A stretch of 26,881 nt of DNA from a virus. Positions 13,540-20,132 of the stretch are shown piece by piece. Position 1 is the first letter of the stretch, and each line of letters begins with the position of its first letter. The stretch lies in the IMG/VR virus record IMGVR_UViG_3300020470_000175, positions 1 to 26,881 of that record, one strand, 5' to 3'. Position numbers and translations under genes: made by a program. The notes under the pieces were generated by a model that saw nothing but the letters and a program-made list of their open reading frames with translations, ran no database searches and was not told the origin of the DNA.

Positions 13540-13810
13540 GTTTCCTTGGTAAGTAAAAAATACAATAAGACAACACCCAGAATGCAATCACAAAAAGCAA
13601 GTGCATTAATCTGTAGGAGTTTATTATTAATCCTAGTGTTACGAGAGCTATCCAAGTGTAATCTAGAGTGCCATGAAGACGATACCACCGATTCTCGCCC
13701 AAATTCTTAATTACCTTCTTTCTTAGGTTATCAAAGAAAGGAGATACATGCCTCATCATAACAAAACCCTCATTTAAGACCATGAGGGTAAATCCAATCC
13801 AGAAAATCAT
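13505..13810 (-). CDS. Hypothetical membrane protein, 101 aa
   Basis: A 101-aa protein starting at ATG 13810, whose ATGA overlaps the stop of the preceding 95-aa gene. Two or three hydrophobic segments are visible: MIFWIGFTLMVLNEGFVMM near the start, WIALVTLGLIINSYRLMHLL in the middle and FVIAFWVLSYCIFYLPRKL near the end. Basic loops separate them. The last residues (RHNLHNHH) are the antisense reading of the GGYGGYGGY repeat of gp53, so the C-terminus is probably constrained by the overlap rather than by function. It is the last gene of the small-gene operon. Function is unknown; it is likely an inner-membrane protein. Confidence 0.6.
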   Translation of the reverse strand: MIFWIGFTLMVLNEGFVMMRHVSPFFDNLRKKVIKNLGENRWYRLHGTLDYTWIALVTLGLIINSYRLMHLLFVIAFWVLSYCIFYLPRKLNNRHNLHNHH

Positions 13811-14094
13811 ATTCCGTTCCAAAAATTATCTGTCGGTGTTGCCATATTCCTTGATATAACATATAAACCTACATTACACAAAAACCAGTAAATGTTGGTT
13901 ATCCATGCTTGTCGCCAACAATACTTTCTATTACTCTGCACAATAAACATGTTTCTCTCATTCATTGTCGTGTCAGGAGATAAAGGTCTGACTTTAAGAT
14001 ACTGCTCCAACAGTAATGAGATTACAAAACCGATTGCAAAGATGTAAAACAACAGGTTAAGAAATCCTGCTGCTGTGAATAGAAATGCTAACAT
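13807..14094 (-). CDS. Hypothetical membrane protein, 95 aa
   Basis: A 95-aa protein with an N-terminal hydrophobic helix (LNLLFYIFAIGFVISLLLEQ) and a second one nearer the C-terminus (WITNIYWFLCNVGLYVI). The loop between them is polar, with several Asn, Arg and Met residues. The start forms TAATG with the previous stop and the end forms ATGA with the next gene, so both neighbours are coupled to it. With the following 101-aa gene it forms a pair of small membrane proteins that may act together. I do not recognise the family. Confidence 0.6.
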   Translation of the reverse strand: MLAFLFTAAGFLNLLFYIFAIGFVISLLLEQYLKVRPLSPDTTMNERNMFIVQSNRKYCWRQAWITNIYWFLCNVGLYVISRNMATPTDNFWNGI

Positions 14095-14339
14095 TAATAT
14101 CTTTCGGGAATATTTGGTCTATGGTCTTTAAACTTATCATGATTTCCATCGCCAGGCATCTTACCATAAGCAACATATTCTATTGCTTGCATTGACCCTT
14201 CTAAACGTTTTAGGTCATTTTCGTTTTTAACATATTCATCATATGCTGCTTTCAACTCTGAATTTCTTGCTGAGAGTTGCATTGTGCGTTTAGTAAAACG
14301 CTGAATTAGTTGCTCGTAGTTTTCTACAGTTTTAGTCAC
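14094..14339 (-). CDS. Hypothetical protein, 81 aa, GTG start
   Basis: I choose GTG 14339 as the start because GGAG lies about 5 nt before it and it overlaps the stop of the preceding gene by 8 nt; the frame is open further upstream but without a ribosome-binding site. The protein (VTKTVENYEQLIQRFTKRTM onward) is a Lys/Glu-rich helical protein with heptad-like spacing over residues 5-55. A Gly/Asp-rich tail follows (KMPGDGNHDKFKDHRP). It is likely a coiled coil. No family is recognised. Confidence 0.5.
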   Translation of the reverse strand: MTKTVENYEQLIQRFTKRTMQLSARNSELKAAYDEYVKNENDLKRLEGSMQAIEYVAYGKMPGDGNHDKFKDHRPNIPERY

Positions 14340-14649
14340 GTTGTCTCCAATCGTCAGGTTTTTTGCGATTAAACCAGTCACCAATATCATCGGCACTGTC
14401 GAACCCTGTCCTCTGGTCAGATGGGTCGGGTTCGCCTAATCCCATCTTATTCAGAAAATCATCTGTGCTACCATCCCTTATATCAGGATTTGCTGCTCGC
14501 TGACGTGCTTGTCGCATCCATGTCGCAGCAGTAGTATGTTTCTGTGCTAATTTTTGTGCCCATATCATCTCTGTCAAATCTACTTCTTTTCCTTGAGCAA
14601 TAAGTTTGCAGACTTTTTCAAGTCGCAAGCGATATTGGGTTGATAGCAT
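14332..14649 (-). CDS. Conserved cyanophage-type hypothetical protein, 105 aa
   Basis: A 105-aa protein. The first 50 residues are helical (LRLEKVCKLIAQGKEVDLTE, then MIWAQKLAQKHTTAATWMRQ). The second half is acidic and flexible, with GLGEPDPSDQRTGFDSADDI and a basic end (RKKPDDWRQRD). The LEKVCKLI-x-GKEVDL and MIWAQKLA blocks are familiar from uncharacterised T4-like cyanophage proteins, as far as I can recall. It has no membrane span, signal or catalytic motif. It is located between the 64-aa and 81-aa ORFs, 7 nt after the former and overlapping the latter. Confidence 0.6.
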   Translation of the reverse strand: MLSTQYRLRLEKVCKLIAQGKEVDLTEMIWAQKLAQKHTTAATWMRQARQRAANPDIRDGSTDDFLNKMGLGEPDPSDQRTGFDSADDIGDWFNRKKPDDWRQRD

Positions 14650-14656
14650 TTTAGGT

Positions 14657-14851
14657 CTATTTTAGTTTTGCATTCAATTCACTAACTTTCTCGAATTCTG
14701 CTTTTGCAGCATCTGAGCGAGTTTGTAGAATATCATGTATATCAGCAAGAATGACTTCATTCTCGACATACTCGTCAAAGTATTTATCGAGCGATTCTTT
14801 GAGATAGCGGTATCTATGCCATTCTGGTGAATACGGTTTGTAGTGTGTCAT
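14657..14851 (-). CDS. Small conserved hypothetical protein, 64 aa
   Basis: Taken from ATG 14851, where the protein reads MTHYKPYSPEWHRYRYLKES followed by a helical, acidic stretch (LDKYFDEYVENEVILADIHD). The aromatic/basic N-terminus (HYKPYSPEWHRYRYL) looks like the opening of a small protein I have seen in T4-like cyanophages, always unnamed. An upstream in-frame start at 14881 would add ten residues of doubtful quality through the hairpin region, so I reject it. It starts about 90 nt after the stop of the His-rich gene, across a T-rich gap. Confidence 0.55.
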   Translation of the reverse strand: MTHYKPYSPEWHRYRYLKESLDKYFDEYVENEVILADIHDILQTRSDAAKAEFEKVSELNAKLK

Positions 14852-14940
14852 GATAATTTTATGAAAAACCCTACAGGGCAATTTTTACCCCGAGTTTTTT
14901 TTCGACCTTTTTTTAAACTAAAAGTCAAATAATATATGGG
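14852..14940 (-). terminator. T-rich intergenic gap with a weak hairpin (possible attenuator)
   Basis: After the His-rich gene the minus strand has two T/A-rich runs, and then AAAAATTGCCCTGTAGGGTTTTT. This can pair as an A/T arm plus a short CCC-GGG stem followed by five T. The stem is only 3-4 GC pairs, much weaker than the terminators after psbA and the barrel-like gene. Partial termination is possible; I cannot be sure. Confidence 0.3.
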
Positions 14941-15219
14941 TCAATGGTGGTCGTGCCAACCACATGGTTGTGTTACTATGCGTCCACGATACTCATAGTA
15001 ACCTTCCATGTAATGTGTAGGTGATAACCACCTACCAGGCACGTATATCTTTTCTCTAACAATAGTCTCTTCCATACATCGTGGAGAGTGATAGTGATGA
15101 GTATGATGATGATAATGGTTGCCATACTCGACAAATGGCTCCCAGAATTCCTTCCAAGTAAGAGCCTCTGCTGCGGGTGCAACAGTTAAAGATGCGAGTA
15201 AAGCAACCAGTATTTTCAT
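14941..15219 (-). CDS. Secreted His-rich small protein
   Basis: A 92-aa protein with a clear signal peptide: MKILVALLASLTVAPAAEAL, with probable cleavage after AEA at residue 19. The mature part begins TWKEFWEPFVEYGNHY and then has a dense His cluster (HYHHHTHHYH, residues 35-44), two Cys, and a Tyr/Gly/Trp segment (YVPGRWLSP, YMEGYYEYRGR) ending in HDHH. The composition suggests metal binding (nickel, zinc or copper) in the periplasm or outer envelope. That is inference from composition only. The ATG follows the gp32 stop with no gap (TAAATG), so it is translated from the same message. I do not know a named homologue. Confidence 0.65.
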   Translation of the reverse strand: MKILVALLASLTVAPAAEALTWKEFWEPFVEYGNHYHHHTHHYHSPRCMEETIVREKIYVPGRWLSPTHYMEGYYEYRGRIVTQPCGWHDHH

Positions 15220-16128
15220 TTAATCGTTTTCAGCTAGTGATGCGAAGTAGTCAAGGTCAGGACTGCTAGAAGTTTGACTTAACTCTTTAACTTTATCACC
15301 AAATCCACTCGGTGTGGGTGGTTGTGTGACAGTTTCTTCAGCGTACACAGCTTCATTCTCTTCCCCATCAAATGAGCGGACAGTAGCACGAGCAGACTTA
15401 TTCAACACAGTGTTGAGTCTCTCTTCTAGTTGCTCATATGATTTGAAGTTGGCAGGGTCAGTAAACTCTTTAAGAGAGTGTTGTGACTTCCAAATCTCCT
15501 CCAACTTAGCATCATCATATCCTCCAAGTGTGGAAGCGGGTGCAAAATCAGACTTATCATAATTCCAATACCCACCGATTGTTTGTATCTTGATACGGAA
15601 GTCCGCACCTTTCCACATATCAAATGGGTTGATAGGCTCTTCATCCTCGAATTGAGGTTGCATAGCACTCACAATCTTATCATGAATCTTCTTGCCATAC
15701 TTGTAGAGAAAGACCTTTCCTTCATTGTCGGGGTTGAGTTGGTCTTTAACGACATAGATGTTGCTGTAGTAGGAGAGTTTTCTCTTCTGTTTACGAGCAG
15801 TTTCTTTGTCTTGGTCTAGACCAGAATTCCAAAGAGTGCGATTCAATTCACCAACAGGGTCTTTTTGTCCCAATGTAGTGAGTGAATTCTCAATATACCA
15901 ACCGCCTGCACCTTGGAATGCGTGACTCCAAACTTGTGCCCATGGTAGGTCTTCACCTTCTGGCTCAGGAAGGAATCGGACTACTGCGTAACCGTTTCCA
16001 GACTTATCAACTCCAGGTTTCCAGAGTCTTTCATCAGGTCCTGCGCCCTGTGGTTTAGACATCTTCTCAATCTGTTTGGTAAGCTTATCAAAGCTACCAG
16101 ACTTCTTCTTAAGTGATGCGAATGACAT
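15220..16128 (-). CDS. 32: gp32-like single-stranded DNA-binding protein
   Basis: A 302-aa protein. Gp32 coats single-stranded DNA at replication forks and recruits replisome and recombination proteins. The start MSFASLKKKSGSFDKLTKQI is the usual cyanophage gp32 N-terminus, and GGAGAAA sits about 8 nt upstream, which decides ATG 16128 over the open GTG at 16170. The core has an OB-fold pattern: KSGNGYAVVRFLPEPEGED, AQVWSHAFQGAGGWYIENSL, SYYSNIYVVKD, and EGKVFLYKYGKKIHDKI. The C-terminus is acidic (SSSPDLDYFASLAEND), as in the gp32 protein-interaction tail. T4 gp32 binds zinc through one His and three Cys; this protein has no Cys at all, so that site is missing. The gene follows the 51-aa ORF with a 63-nt leader. 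Confidence 0.85.
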   Translation of the reverse strand: MSFASLKKKSGSFDKLTKQIEKMSKPQGAGPDERLWKPGVDKSGNGYAVVRFLPEPEGEDLPWAQVWSHAFQGAGGWYIENSLTTLGQKDPVGELNRTLWNSGLDQDKETARKQKRKLSYYSNIYVVKDQLNPDNEGKVFLYKYGKKIHDKIVSAMQPQFEDEEPINPFDMWKGADFRIKIQTIGGYWNYDKSDFAPASTLGGYDDAKLEEIWKSQHSLKEFTDPANFKSYEQLEERLNTVLNKSARATVRSFDGEENEAVYAEETVTQPPTPSGFGDKVKELSQTSSSPDLDYFASLAEND

Positions 16129-16187
16129 TTGTATTTCTCCGTTGTGGTTTTGTTTTTTTGTATTTGCCACCGTATTATGATGACATA

Positions 16188-16210
16188 TTATTTAGGACTT
16201 GTCAAGTCCT
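16188..16210 (-). promoter_or_regulatory. 32: Candidate gp32 promoter region with 15-bp palindrome
   Basis: The minus strand reads AGGACTTGACAAGTCCTAAATAA just after the end of the 51-aa ORF. It contains TTGACA within a perfect palindrome (GGACTTG-A-CAAGTCC, 16195-16209) and an overlapping CTAAATAA box (16188-16195). The 12-nt AGGACTTGACAA is identical to the -35 region of the barrel-like gene promoter at 22006-22017. A matching -10 for TTGACA is poor (CATAAT at 20-nt spacing). The palindrome could be an operator. It also encodes the end of the 51-aa ORF. Confidence 0.4.
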
Positions 16211-16347
16211 CTTTTTGAAATGTTATGTATGATTACCTTCTCTCCGTCATGAGTAAACAACAATTCATCGTCAGCATCCCATAACAACTCCTCGAATAAG
16301 TCATTAAGTTTTTCAGCGTCTTCGTATAGTTGATTAGGATTCGGCAT
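16192..16347 (-). CDS. Small hypothetical acidic protein, 51 aa
   Basis: A short frame from ATG 16347 to TAA 16192, encoding MPNPNQLYEDAEKLNDLFEE and continuing LLWDADDELLFTHDGEKVII. It is acidic and probably folds as a helix plus a beta hairpin. It overlaps the end of the DUF1825-like gene by 14 nt, which is common between coupled genes here, and it fills what would otherwise be a gap before gp32. No homologue is recognised. Codon pattern and position make it more likely real than not. Confidence 0.55.
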   Translation of the reverse strand: MPNPNQLYEDAEKLNDLFEELLWDADDELLFTHDGEKVIIHNISKRGLDKS

Positions 16348-16702
16348 CTTTTAATTCTTTTCTCCAAGCTCTGAGTTTGTCTTCCATCTGCTGTAGTATA
16401 AGCATGAGGTTTAGTCCTCCCGAATACTGTGCAGATAAAGTATCTATCCTTTCTTTAACGAAGGTTGCCTCCTCATCGTTATCATCTCCTGATATATTAT
16501 GTGAAGCAAGTGCAAGACGAGAGTAAAATACTTTCTGTTTAGCAATCAACTCGAGTGTCTTCTCGATGTGCTCTAGTCTCTCCTTAGGAGAAAACTCAGC
16601 AAGTCCTGCTGAGATTTTTAATAGTTGTGTGTATGTCTCCTGTATGTCTGTTAACTCTCGTTGCACAACATCGGATTCAAAAAAACTTTCGTCGGAAGTC
16701 AT
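16334..16702 (-). CDS. DUF1825-like protein
   Basis: A 122-aa protein. The N-terminus (FFESDVVQRELTDIQETYTQ followed by LLKISAGLAEFSPKERLEHI) resembles DUF1825, a small helical family found in cyanobacteria and their phages, which opens FFDS-x-x-V-x-x-E with x-x-Y-x-x-L following. The KQKVFYSRLALAS segment and the C-terminal helix (MLILQQMEDKLRAWRKEL) also fit. An acidic insert (SGDDNDEEATF) is extra. The function of the family is unknown. It starts in an ATGA with the gp33 stop, inside the phoH-exonuclease-gp33 operon. Confidence 0.6.
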   Translation of the reverse strand: MTSDESFFESDVVQRELTDIQETYTQLLKISAGLAEFSPKERLEHIEKTLELIAKQKVFYSRLALASHNISGDDNDEEATFVKERIDTLSAQYSGGLNLMLILQQMEDKLRAWRKELKDAES

Positions 16703-16944
16703 AGGTTTAAAACTGCTTTACTTGTACGTTTAATATAATTTAATCGTGCTGCATCCCATTGCAATTTATCCTTTAGAGGTTTAGAAATCAATTTCTTGAC
16801 TGTTGTAACGTCTATCTCTAACTCTTCACAGATAGATGTGACTGCTTCAATGTAATTGATGAGACCACTGCTATCTTTAACACGATTCTCAACAAGGGAT
16901 GTAAACTTACCCTGAGTCATAAACTTTTCTTCAATTTCTTTCAT
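16699..16944 (-). CDS. 33: gp33-like late-transcription co-activator
   Basis: An 81-aa protein. In T4, gp33 bridges the sliding clamp gp45 and the RNA polymerase beta flap to activate late promoters together with the sigma factor gp55. The pattern here matches cyanophage gp33: a helix with INYIEAVTSICEELEIDVTT, then VKKLISKPLKDKLQWDAARL and a hydrophobic C-terminal tail (SKAVLNL). T4 gp33 likewise ends in a short hydrophobic clamp-binding tail (DFLL). It is shorter than T4 gp33 (112 aa). The start overlaps the exonuclease stop by ATGA. The presence of TATAAATA-type boxes in the window agrees with a gp33/gp55 late system. Confidence 0.7.
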   Translation of the reverse strand: MKEIEEKFMTQGKFTSLVENRVKDSSGLINYIEAVTSICEELEIDVTTVKKLISKPLKDKLQWDAARLNYIKRTSKAVLNL

Positions 16945-17615
16945 GAATTTAATCCCTCAGTGTAATATCTGTAGTCTTTTATCCAATCAATGAGGGTATT
17001 GATGTAAGGGACTTTATCATATTTCTCAACCACCTGTGTCTGTCCATCTTCTGCAACAGATATAGTGACAAGTTTATCAACCTCTATACCAGTTAACTCC
17101 CAATACATGTAAGCATATGCTGCTTCTTGCACGAAGTATTTCTCTAGGTATTTCTCTTTCTTTAACGTGCCAGTGGTCTTGAAGTCTATGATAGCAAGCT
17201 CATTATCAAACTCAGCAATGCAATCAACACGCCCAGCCAGATATAAATTACGAGAAAAAAGAGGGGTTTCAAGAGCGTGAATATTAGATATCCGATTAAG
17301 AGTCTCACGACTAGCCCCAAAAAGGTACTTGGCAAGACCCTTGCTCTCCTTAATTTTCTCAGATTCATTTCTTAGATAATATTCTACGATAGAATGATAT
17401 TTAGTGCCTCGCCATGCAGCAGCACGTCGTATCCTCTCCGCTTCAGTATAACCGATTCGATTCTCCCAGTCAAGTATACCTTGCTTAGACTGGTGACCTA
17501 CTACAGTCGTCACACTGGGTACCCAAACGTCATCTAGTTTGTAGAAACGTCCATGATTTAGAGTCTTACTTTCTAAGTCCTCTAACTCAAGAGGAGTGCC
17601 CACATAATTAAACAT
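16941..17615 (-). CDS. PD-(D/E)XK (RecB/Cas4/MGME1-like) exonuclease
   Basis: A 224-aa protein with the RecB-type nuclease motifs in order: WRGTKYHSIVEYYL (His74 and Glu78), LAGRVDCIAEFDN (Asp131), AIIDFKTTG (Asp144-x-Lys146) and FVQEAAYAYMY (Gln163). The V-P-S-V-T-T-V near residue 33 is also common in this family, which includes mitochondrial MGME1 and phage single-strand exonucleases. It would process single-stranded DNA ends or flaps during replication or recombination. It starts in a TAATG with the phoH stop and ends in an ATGA with gp33. All catalytic residues are present. Confidence 0.8.
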   Translation of the reverse strand: MFNYVGTPLELEDLESKTLNHGRFYKLDDVWVPSVTTVVGHQSKQGILDWENRIGYTEAERIRRAAAWRGTKYHSIVEYYLRNESEKIKESKGLAKYLFGASRETLNRISNIHALETPLFSRNLYLAGRVDCIAEFDNELAIIDFKTTGTLKKEKYLEKYFVQEAAYAYMYWELTGIEVDKLVTISVAEDGQTQVVEKYDKVPYINTLIDWIKDYRYYTEGLNS

Positions 17616-18376
17616 TAATTAAATCCCATATTAATTTTACTGACAAGATACTCACGGACAAGACCAGACCTAACGATATCTTCGATACCAAACTCAACAC
17701 ATGAGAATGATGGCATTGTTTGTAAGATTTTCATGAAGTCTAACACTCCTGTCCTCTCGTTAGTTTTAATAAGGTCTGACTGTGTGTAGTCGCCAGAGAA
17801 TATAATTCTAGTGTCTTCACCTACACGAGTAATGACTGAGTCTAACTCATGGAAGTTAAGATTACTAAACTCATCCACTATCATAATACATTTGTCAAGA
17901 GTAACACCTCTAACAAATGATGTTGACCAGAATGACACTGTGTCCTGTGCTCTAAGGTTTGCATAGAGTGATTCAAATGCATTATCATCAGGCATTTCAA
18001 ACATATACTTCACCATATTTTTGTATGGTATCTGATATAGGTTTGACTTATCCTCATGGTCACCTGGTAGGAAACCAATCTCTCTTGTGGGGACAAGAGA
18101 CCTCACCATGTAAACCTTTTCATAAGGTGTCTCAGGGTCTAGCACTTGTTGTAGTGCAAGATAAAGTGAGATGAAAGTCTTACCTGTGCCTGCACAACCA
18201 TGCAACACAAGGTTTTGTCCTTCTTCATATGCTTTGAAGACTGCCTCCTGATTTGGAGTCAGTGGCTCAATCACTTTAAGGTGGTCTAGATTGATGGGCT
18301 TACGTCTCTTCATCTGCTTAACAGAGTAGTGGTCGTAACGTCCGTTTCCGTTTCCGTTTTTCTTTTTAGCGGGCAT
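17615..18376 (-). CDS. phoH: PhoH-like P-loop ATPase
   Basis: A 253-aa protein. After a Lys-rich N-terminus comes IEPLTPNQEAVFKAYEEGQN, the Walker A motif GCAGTGKT (residues 60-67), VYMVRSLVPTREIGFLPGD (the PhoH-typical R-x-x-V-x-x-x-x-x-G-F-L-P-G block), and Walker B CIMIVDEFSNL with DE at 168-169. A sensor-like IIFSGDYTQSDL follows. PhoH proteins are common in marine phages and are linked in bacteria to the phosphate-starvation regulon. Their activity in phage is uncertain; RNA helicase or RNase-type roles have been proposed for relatives. Located 3 nt after the FmdB-like gene. No PHO box was looked for beyond eye inspection, and none is apparent. Confidence 0.85.
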   Translation of the reverse strand: MPAKKKNGNGNGRYDHYSVKQMKRRKPINLDHLKVIEPLTPNQEAVFKAYEEGQNLVLHGCAGTGKTFISLYLALQQVLDPETPYEKVYMVRSLVPTREIGFLPGDHEDKSNLYQIPYKNMVKYMFEMPDDNAFESLYANLRAQDTVSFWSTSFVRGVTLDKCIMIVDEFSNLNFHELDSVITRVGEDTRIIFSGDYTQSDLIKTNERTGVLDFMKILQTMPSFSCVEFGIEDIVRSGLVREYLVSKINMGFN

Positions 18377-18379
18377 AAT

Positions 18380-18610
18380 TTAGGTATAGCGACTCAAGTT
18401 CGCTCGTGGATGGTCTGATTGAATCTTCTGCATTACTTCCTTGAATCCATCAGATTGTTTAGGGTCACCGTATGTAGTGCCAGCGATGCCTGCACTCCAG
18501 TCCCTATCCCAATCTGGATTCTCTTTCCTCCACTCGTCATACTTTTTCATAGACATGGAGAGTTCTTGTTTCTCCCCAGTCTTAGTATTTATTACGGGAT
18601 ATGTAGGCAT
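18380..18610 (-). CDS. FmdB-like small protein without the zinc ribbon
   Basis: A 76-aa protein. It starts MPTYPVINTKTGEKQELSMS, like the FmdB/CxxC zinc-ribbon family (MPTY-x-x-x followed by a G-E-x-x-E stretch). It then has MKKYDEWRKENPDWDRDWSA, a GIAGTTYGDP linker and a C-terminal helical segment (DGFKEVMQKIQSDHPRANLS). There is no Cys, so the zinc site of classical FmdB is absent; phage copies often look like this as far as I recall. Function is unknown, and the regulatory label sometimes used for the family is not supported by the sequence. It overlaps the preceding membrane-protein gene by 29 nt. Confidence 0.55.
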   Translation of the reverse strand: MPTYPVINTKTGEKQELSMSMKKYDEWRKENPDWDRDWSAGIAGTTYGDPKQSDGFKEVMQKIQSDHPRANLSRYT

Positions 18611-18770
18611 TTCTAAAGTCCTCTACTGTGTTTGCCATATGTCGGTAACCTGTACCAACATAGATTTGTCCTGCTACAACGGATACTGTAGCGATGCCCC
18701 AAAAAATATAATAAAACCTAGATTTAATCTGGTATCTTTTCTTGAGCATTTTAGTTCCTAATTCAGTCAT
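18582..18770 (-). CDS. Hypothetical single-span membrane protein, 62 aa
   Basis: Read from ATG 18770, overlapping the stop of the preceding 48-aa ORF by 8 nt. A short basic N-terminus ([20 protein letters not shown]) leads into one hydrophobic helix (YIFWGIATVSVVAGQIYVG), and a polar tail follows (RHMANTVEDFRNAYISRNKY). The orientation is likely N-in by the positive-inside rule. ATG 18779 is an alternative start three codons earlier. No family is recognised. Confidence 0.55.
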   Translation of the reverse strand: MTELGTKMLKKRYQIKSRFYYIFWGIATVSVVAGQIYVGTGYRHMANTVEDFRNAYISRNKY

Positions 18771-18909
18771 CGTGGTCATCAAATGGGTCAGTTAACCCTT
18801 CATTAGCAAAGAAACCTCTATAGATTCCATAGAATATAAAGAGCACTGTGATTACTGCAATAGAAATCGGCACTGTATACTCTGGTGAGAAGTTAGCGTG
18901 AGGTATCAT
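18763..18909 (-). CDS. Small membrane protein, 48 aa
   Basis: A frame of 48 codons that starts in an ATGA overlap with the thyX stop and ends inside the next gene's start. It encodes [20 protein letters not shown], then [20 protein letters not shown] and an acidic end (DPFDDHDD). There is one clear membrane helix (about residues 13-32). The tight coupling on both sides and the good hydrophobic profile support a real gene. Function is unknown. Confidence 0.6.
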   Translation of the reverse strand: MIPHANFSPEYTVPISIAVITVLFIFYGIYRGFFANEGLTDPFDDHDD

Positions 18910-19607
18910 AGTATTTTTAAACAGGGTTGTAAGTCGTCCCAACCATCAGGGCATCCACATTCTTTGTCCTCAGCACACCAACCCATTGCTTTAGCAACGA
19001 TTGGAAACTGACAGATAAGATGCTCTTTGCATAGGTTAGCAATGTCCATGTGTTCTTTCTGCGTGCCATTTGCTGACCGCAATTCGATGTAGTGTAACCA
19101 ACTACGGACACTACCACTCATGTAAATTCTGGTTGGGGTTGCTAAGGGCAAGACCATTCTAGCACACTCTTTAGCAATTCCTTCCTCTAACATTTCGTTG
19201 TAGATATGTTGTGCTTGGAAGAAGTGCTCTTCTATTTTAGCATCAAATTTTGCTTTGACAATCGGGTCGATGTCATCAATACTATTCTGTCTATTCTTAG
19301 TATCTTGTCGACGTAAGTCAGGAGTAGGAATGTCACCTAGCATCCCTGCATCAGCGTAGCGTTGAGAAAACTCTTGGAATGTAAAACTTCTATGTCTCAA
19401 TACCTGTGCTGCGATAGCACGTGTGGTATTAATCTCAAGTGTCATGAATGCCTGCTCAAATACAGACCAGTGGTTGTGTTTGATACAGTAACTCAATAGA
19501 CCCTCGACAGAGGGGTTGTCTTGATTCTTTGGGTTGCTCACACGAGCAACGTATCCCATAGTCTTTTCTGCGTCAGGTGTGACGCTCACTAAACATACTC
19601 TAGTCAT
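18906..19607 (-). CDS. thyX: Flavin-dependent thymidylate synthase ThyX
   Basis: A 233-aa protein. ThyX makes dTMP from dUMP using FAD, NADPH and methylene-tetrahydrofolate, supplying thymidine for phage DNA. The signature RHR-x7-S is present (R71-H72-R73 to S81, in [14 protein letters not shown]). The N-terminal [36 protein letters not shown] and the later [20 protein letters not shown] all fit. I take ATG 19607, which begins [14 protein letters not shown]; the frame extends upstream but that part encodes the end of the neighbouring membrane protein in another frame. It overlaps that gene by 8 nt and the 48-aa ORF by ATGA. Length and motifs are normal, so it should be active. Confidence 0.93.
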   Translation of the reverse strand: MTRVCLVSVTPDAEKTMGYVARVSNPKNQDNPSVEGLLSYCIKHNHWSVFEQAFMTLEINTTRAIAAQVLRHRSFTFQEFSQRYADAGMLGDIPTPDLRRQDTKNRQNSIDDIDPIVKAKFDAKIEEHFFQAQHIYNEMLEEGIAKECARMVLPLATPTRIYMSGSVRSWLHYIELRSANGTQKEHMDIANLCKEHLICQFPIVAKAMGWCAEDKECGCPDGWDDLQPCLKIL

Positions 19608-19872
19608 GCTTAAATAAAATCCTAGCAATAATATAAAGTCCGACTGCACCAAAGTATCCAATGGTTGCTATACCAAGGGTAGGCACTGTCATATTCCACA
19701 CTAGCATTAAAACGAATGGTTTGACAGTGAAGTCAGCAATCCATTTAACTGCTTTCTCTCCCATCTCTTGATTGCGTAGTCTTTCTTCTTCTAATTCAGT
19801 AAGTTTCTTTTTGTCTTCTTCCTGTTGTTGTGCCTTCTTACGAGGGTCAAAGAATACGTAATCGTTTGCCAT
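19600..19872 (-). CDS. Hypothetical membrane protein, 90 aa
   Basis: Read from ATG 19872, which forms TAATG with the preceding stop ([20 protein letters not shown]). A charged, coiled-coil-like N-terminal half ([20 protein letters not shown]) is followed by two hydrophobic segments ([20 protein letters not shown], then [14 protein letters not shown]). The frame extends upstream to 19917 but overlaps the previous gene without a better start. It has the look of a membrane-anchored coiled coil. No family is recognised. Confidence 0.6.
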   Translation of the reverse strand: MANDYVFFDPRKKAQQQEEDKKKLTELEEERLRNQEMGEKAVKWIADFTVKPFVLMLVWNMTVPTLGIATIGYFGAVGLYIIARILFKHD

Positions 19873-20132
19873 TACTTTTTGCCTTTCTTCGCTTTCTTTT
19901 CTTTTGGGTCTTGCCATAGTTTTGGATTAATCTTACCCGACGCTTGGGTAAATCTTATCAAGCCTTTCTTATATTTGTCATAGTAATGGTCAAATATTTC
20001 AGACTGCTTGTTGCTCATCACAATGTCATACTTAGTATAACCTTCTGATTTATATTCAACAAGGTATGCTGTGTAAGGAAGAGAAGTATCATTTGCTGCT
20101 TCAATATTGCAGTCAGTTGCAATAATCTTCAT
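19872..20132 (-). CDS. Conserved hypothetical protein, 86 aa
   Basis: An 86-aa protein, MKIIATDCNIEAANDTSLPY onward. It has a strand-rich centre (TAYLVEYKSEGYTKYDIVMS), a Tyr/Lys-rich helix (QSEIFDHYYDKYKKGL) and a very basic C-terminus (DPKEKKAKKGKK) that could bind nucleic acid. No catalytic motif is seen. Both ends are coupled (TAATG at the start and at the end). I do not recognise a named family. Confidence 0.6.
   Translation of the reverse strand: MKIIATDCNIEAANDTSLPYTAYLVEYKSEGYTKYDIVMSNKQSEIFDHYYDKYKKGLIRFTQASGKINPKLWQDPKEKKAKKGKK

Noticed and set aside
13430-13540. Short tandem DNA repeats at the end of gp53 as a CRISPR or attachment site
   Set aside because: They are in-frame Ser/Gly/Tyr codon repeats (AGT/AGC, GGTTATGGA), without spacers or a defined unit.
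16129-16170. Extended gp32 start at GTG 16170
   Set aside because: The extra 14 residues contain the GGAGAAA ribosome-binding site of ATG 16128, and gp32 proteins of this group begin MSFASLKK.
16177-16205. Complete sigma70 promoter for gp32
   Set aside because: TTGACA is present, but the best -10 (CATAAT) is at 20-nt spacing and at 17 nt there is only CATCAT, so I list only a candidate region.
16941-17615. Cas4 of a CRISPR system
   Set aside because: The nuclease shares the PD-(D/E)XK fold but lacks the four Cys iron-sulfur ligands of Cas4, and no CRISPR array or other cas gene is present.
19608-19661. Extended thyX start
   Set aside because: The extension is the out-of-frame reading of the preceding membrane-protein gene; ThyX proteins begin close to [14 protein letters not shown].
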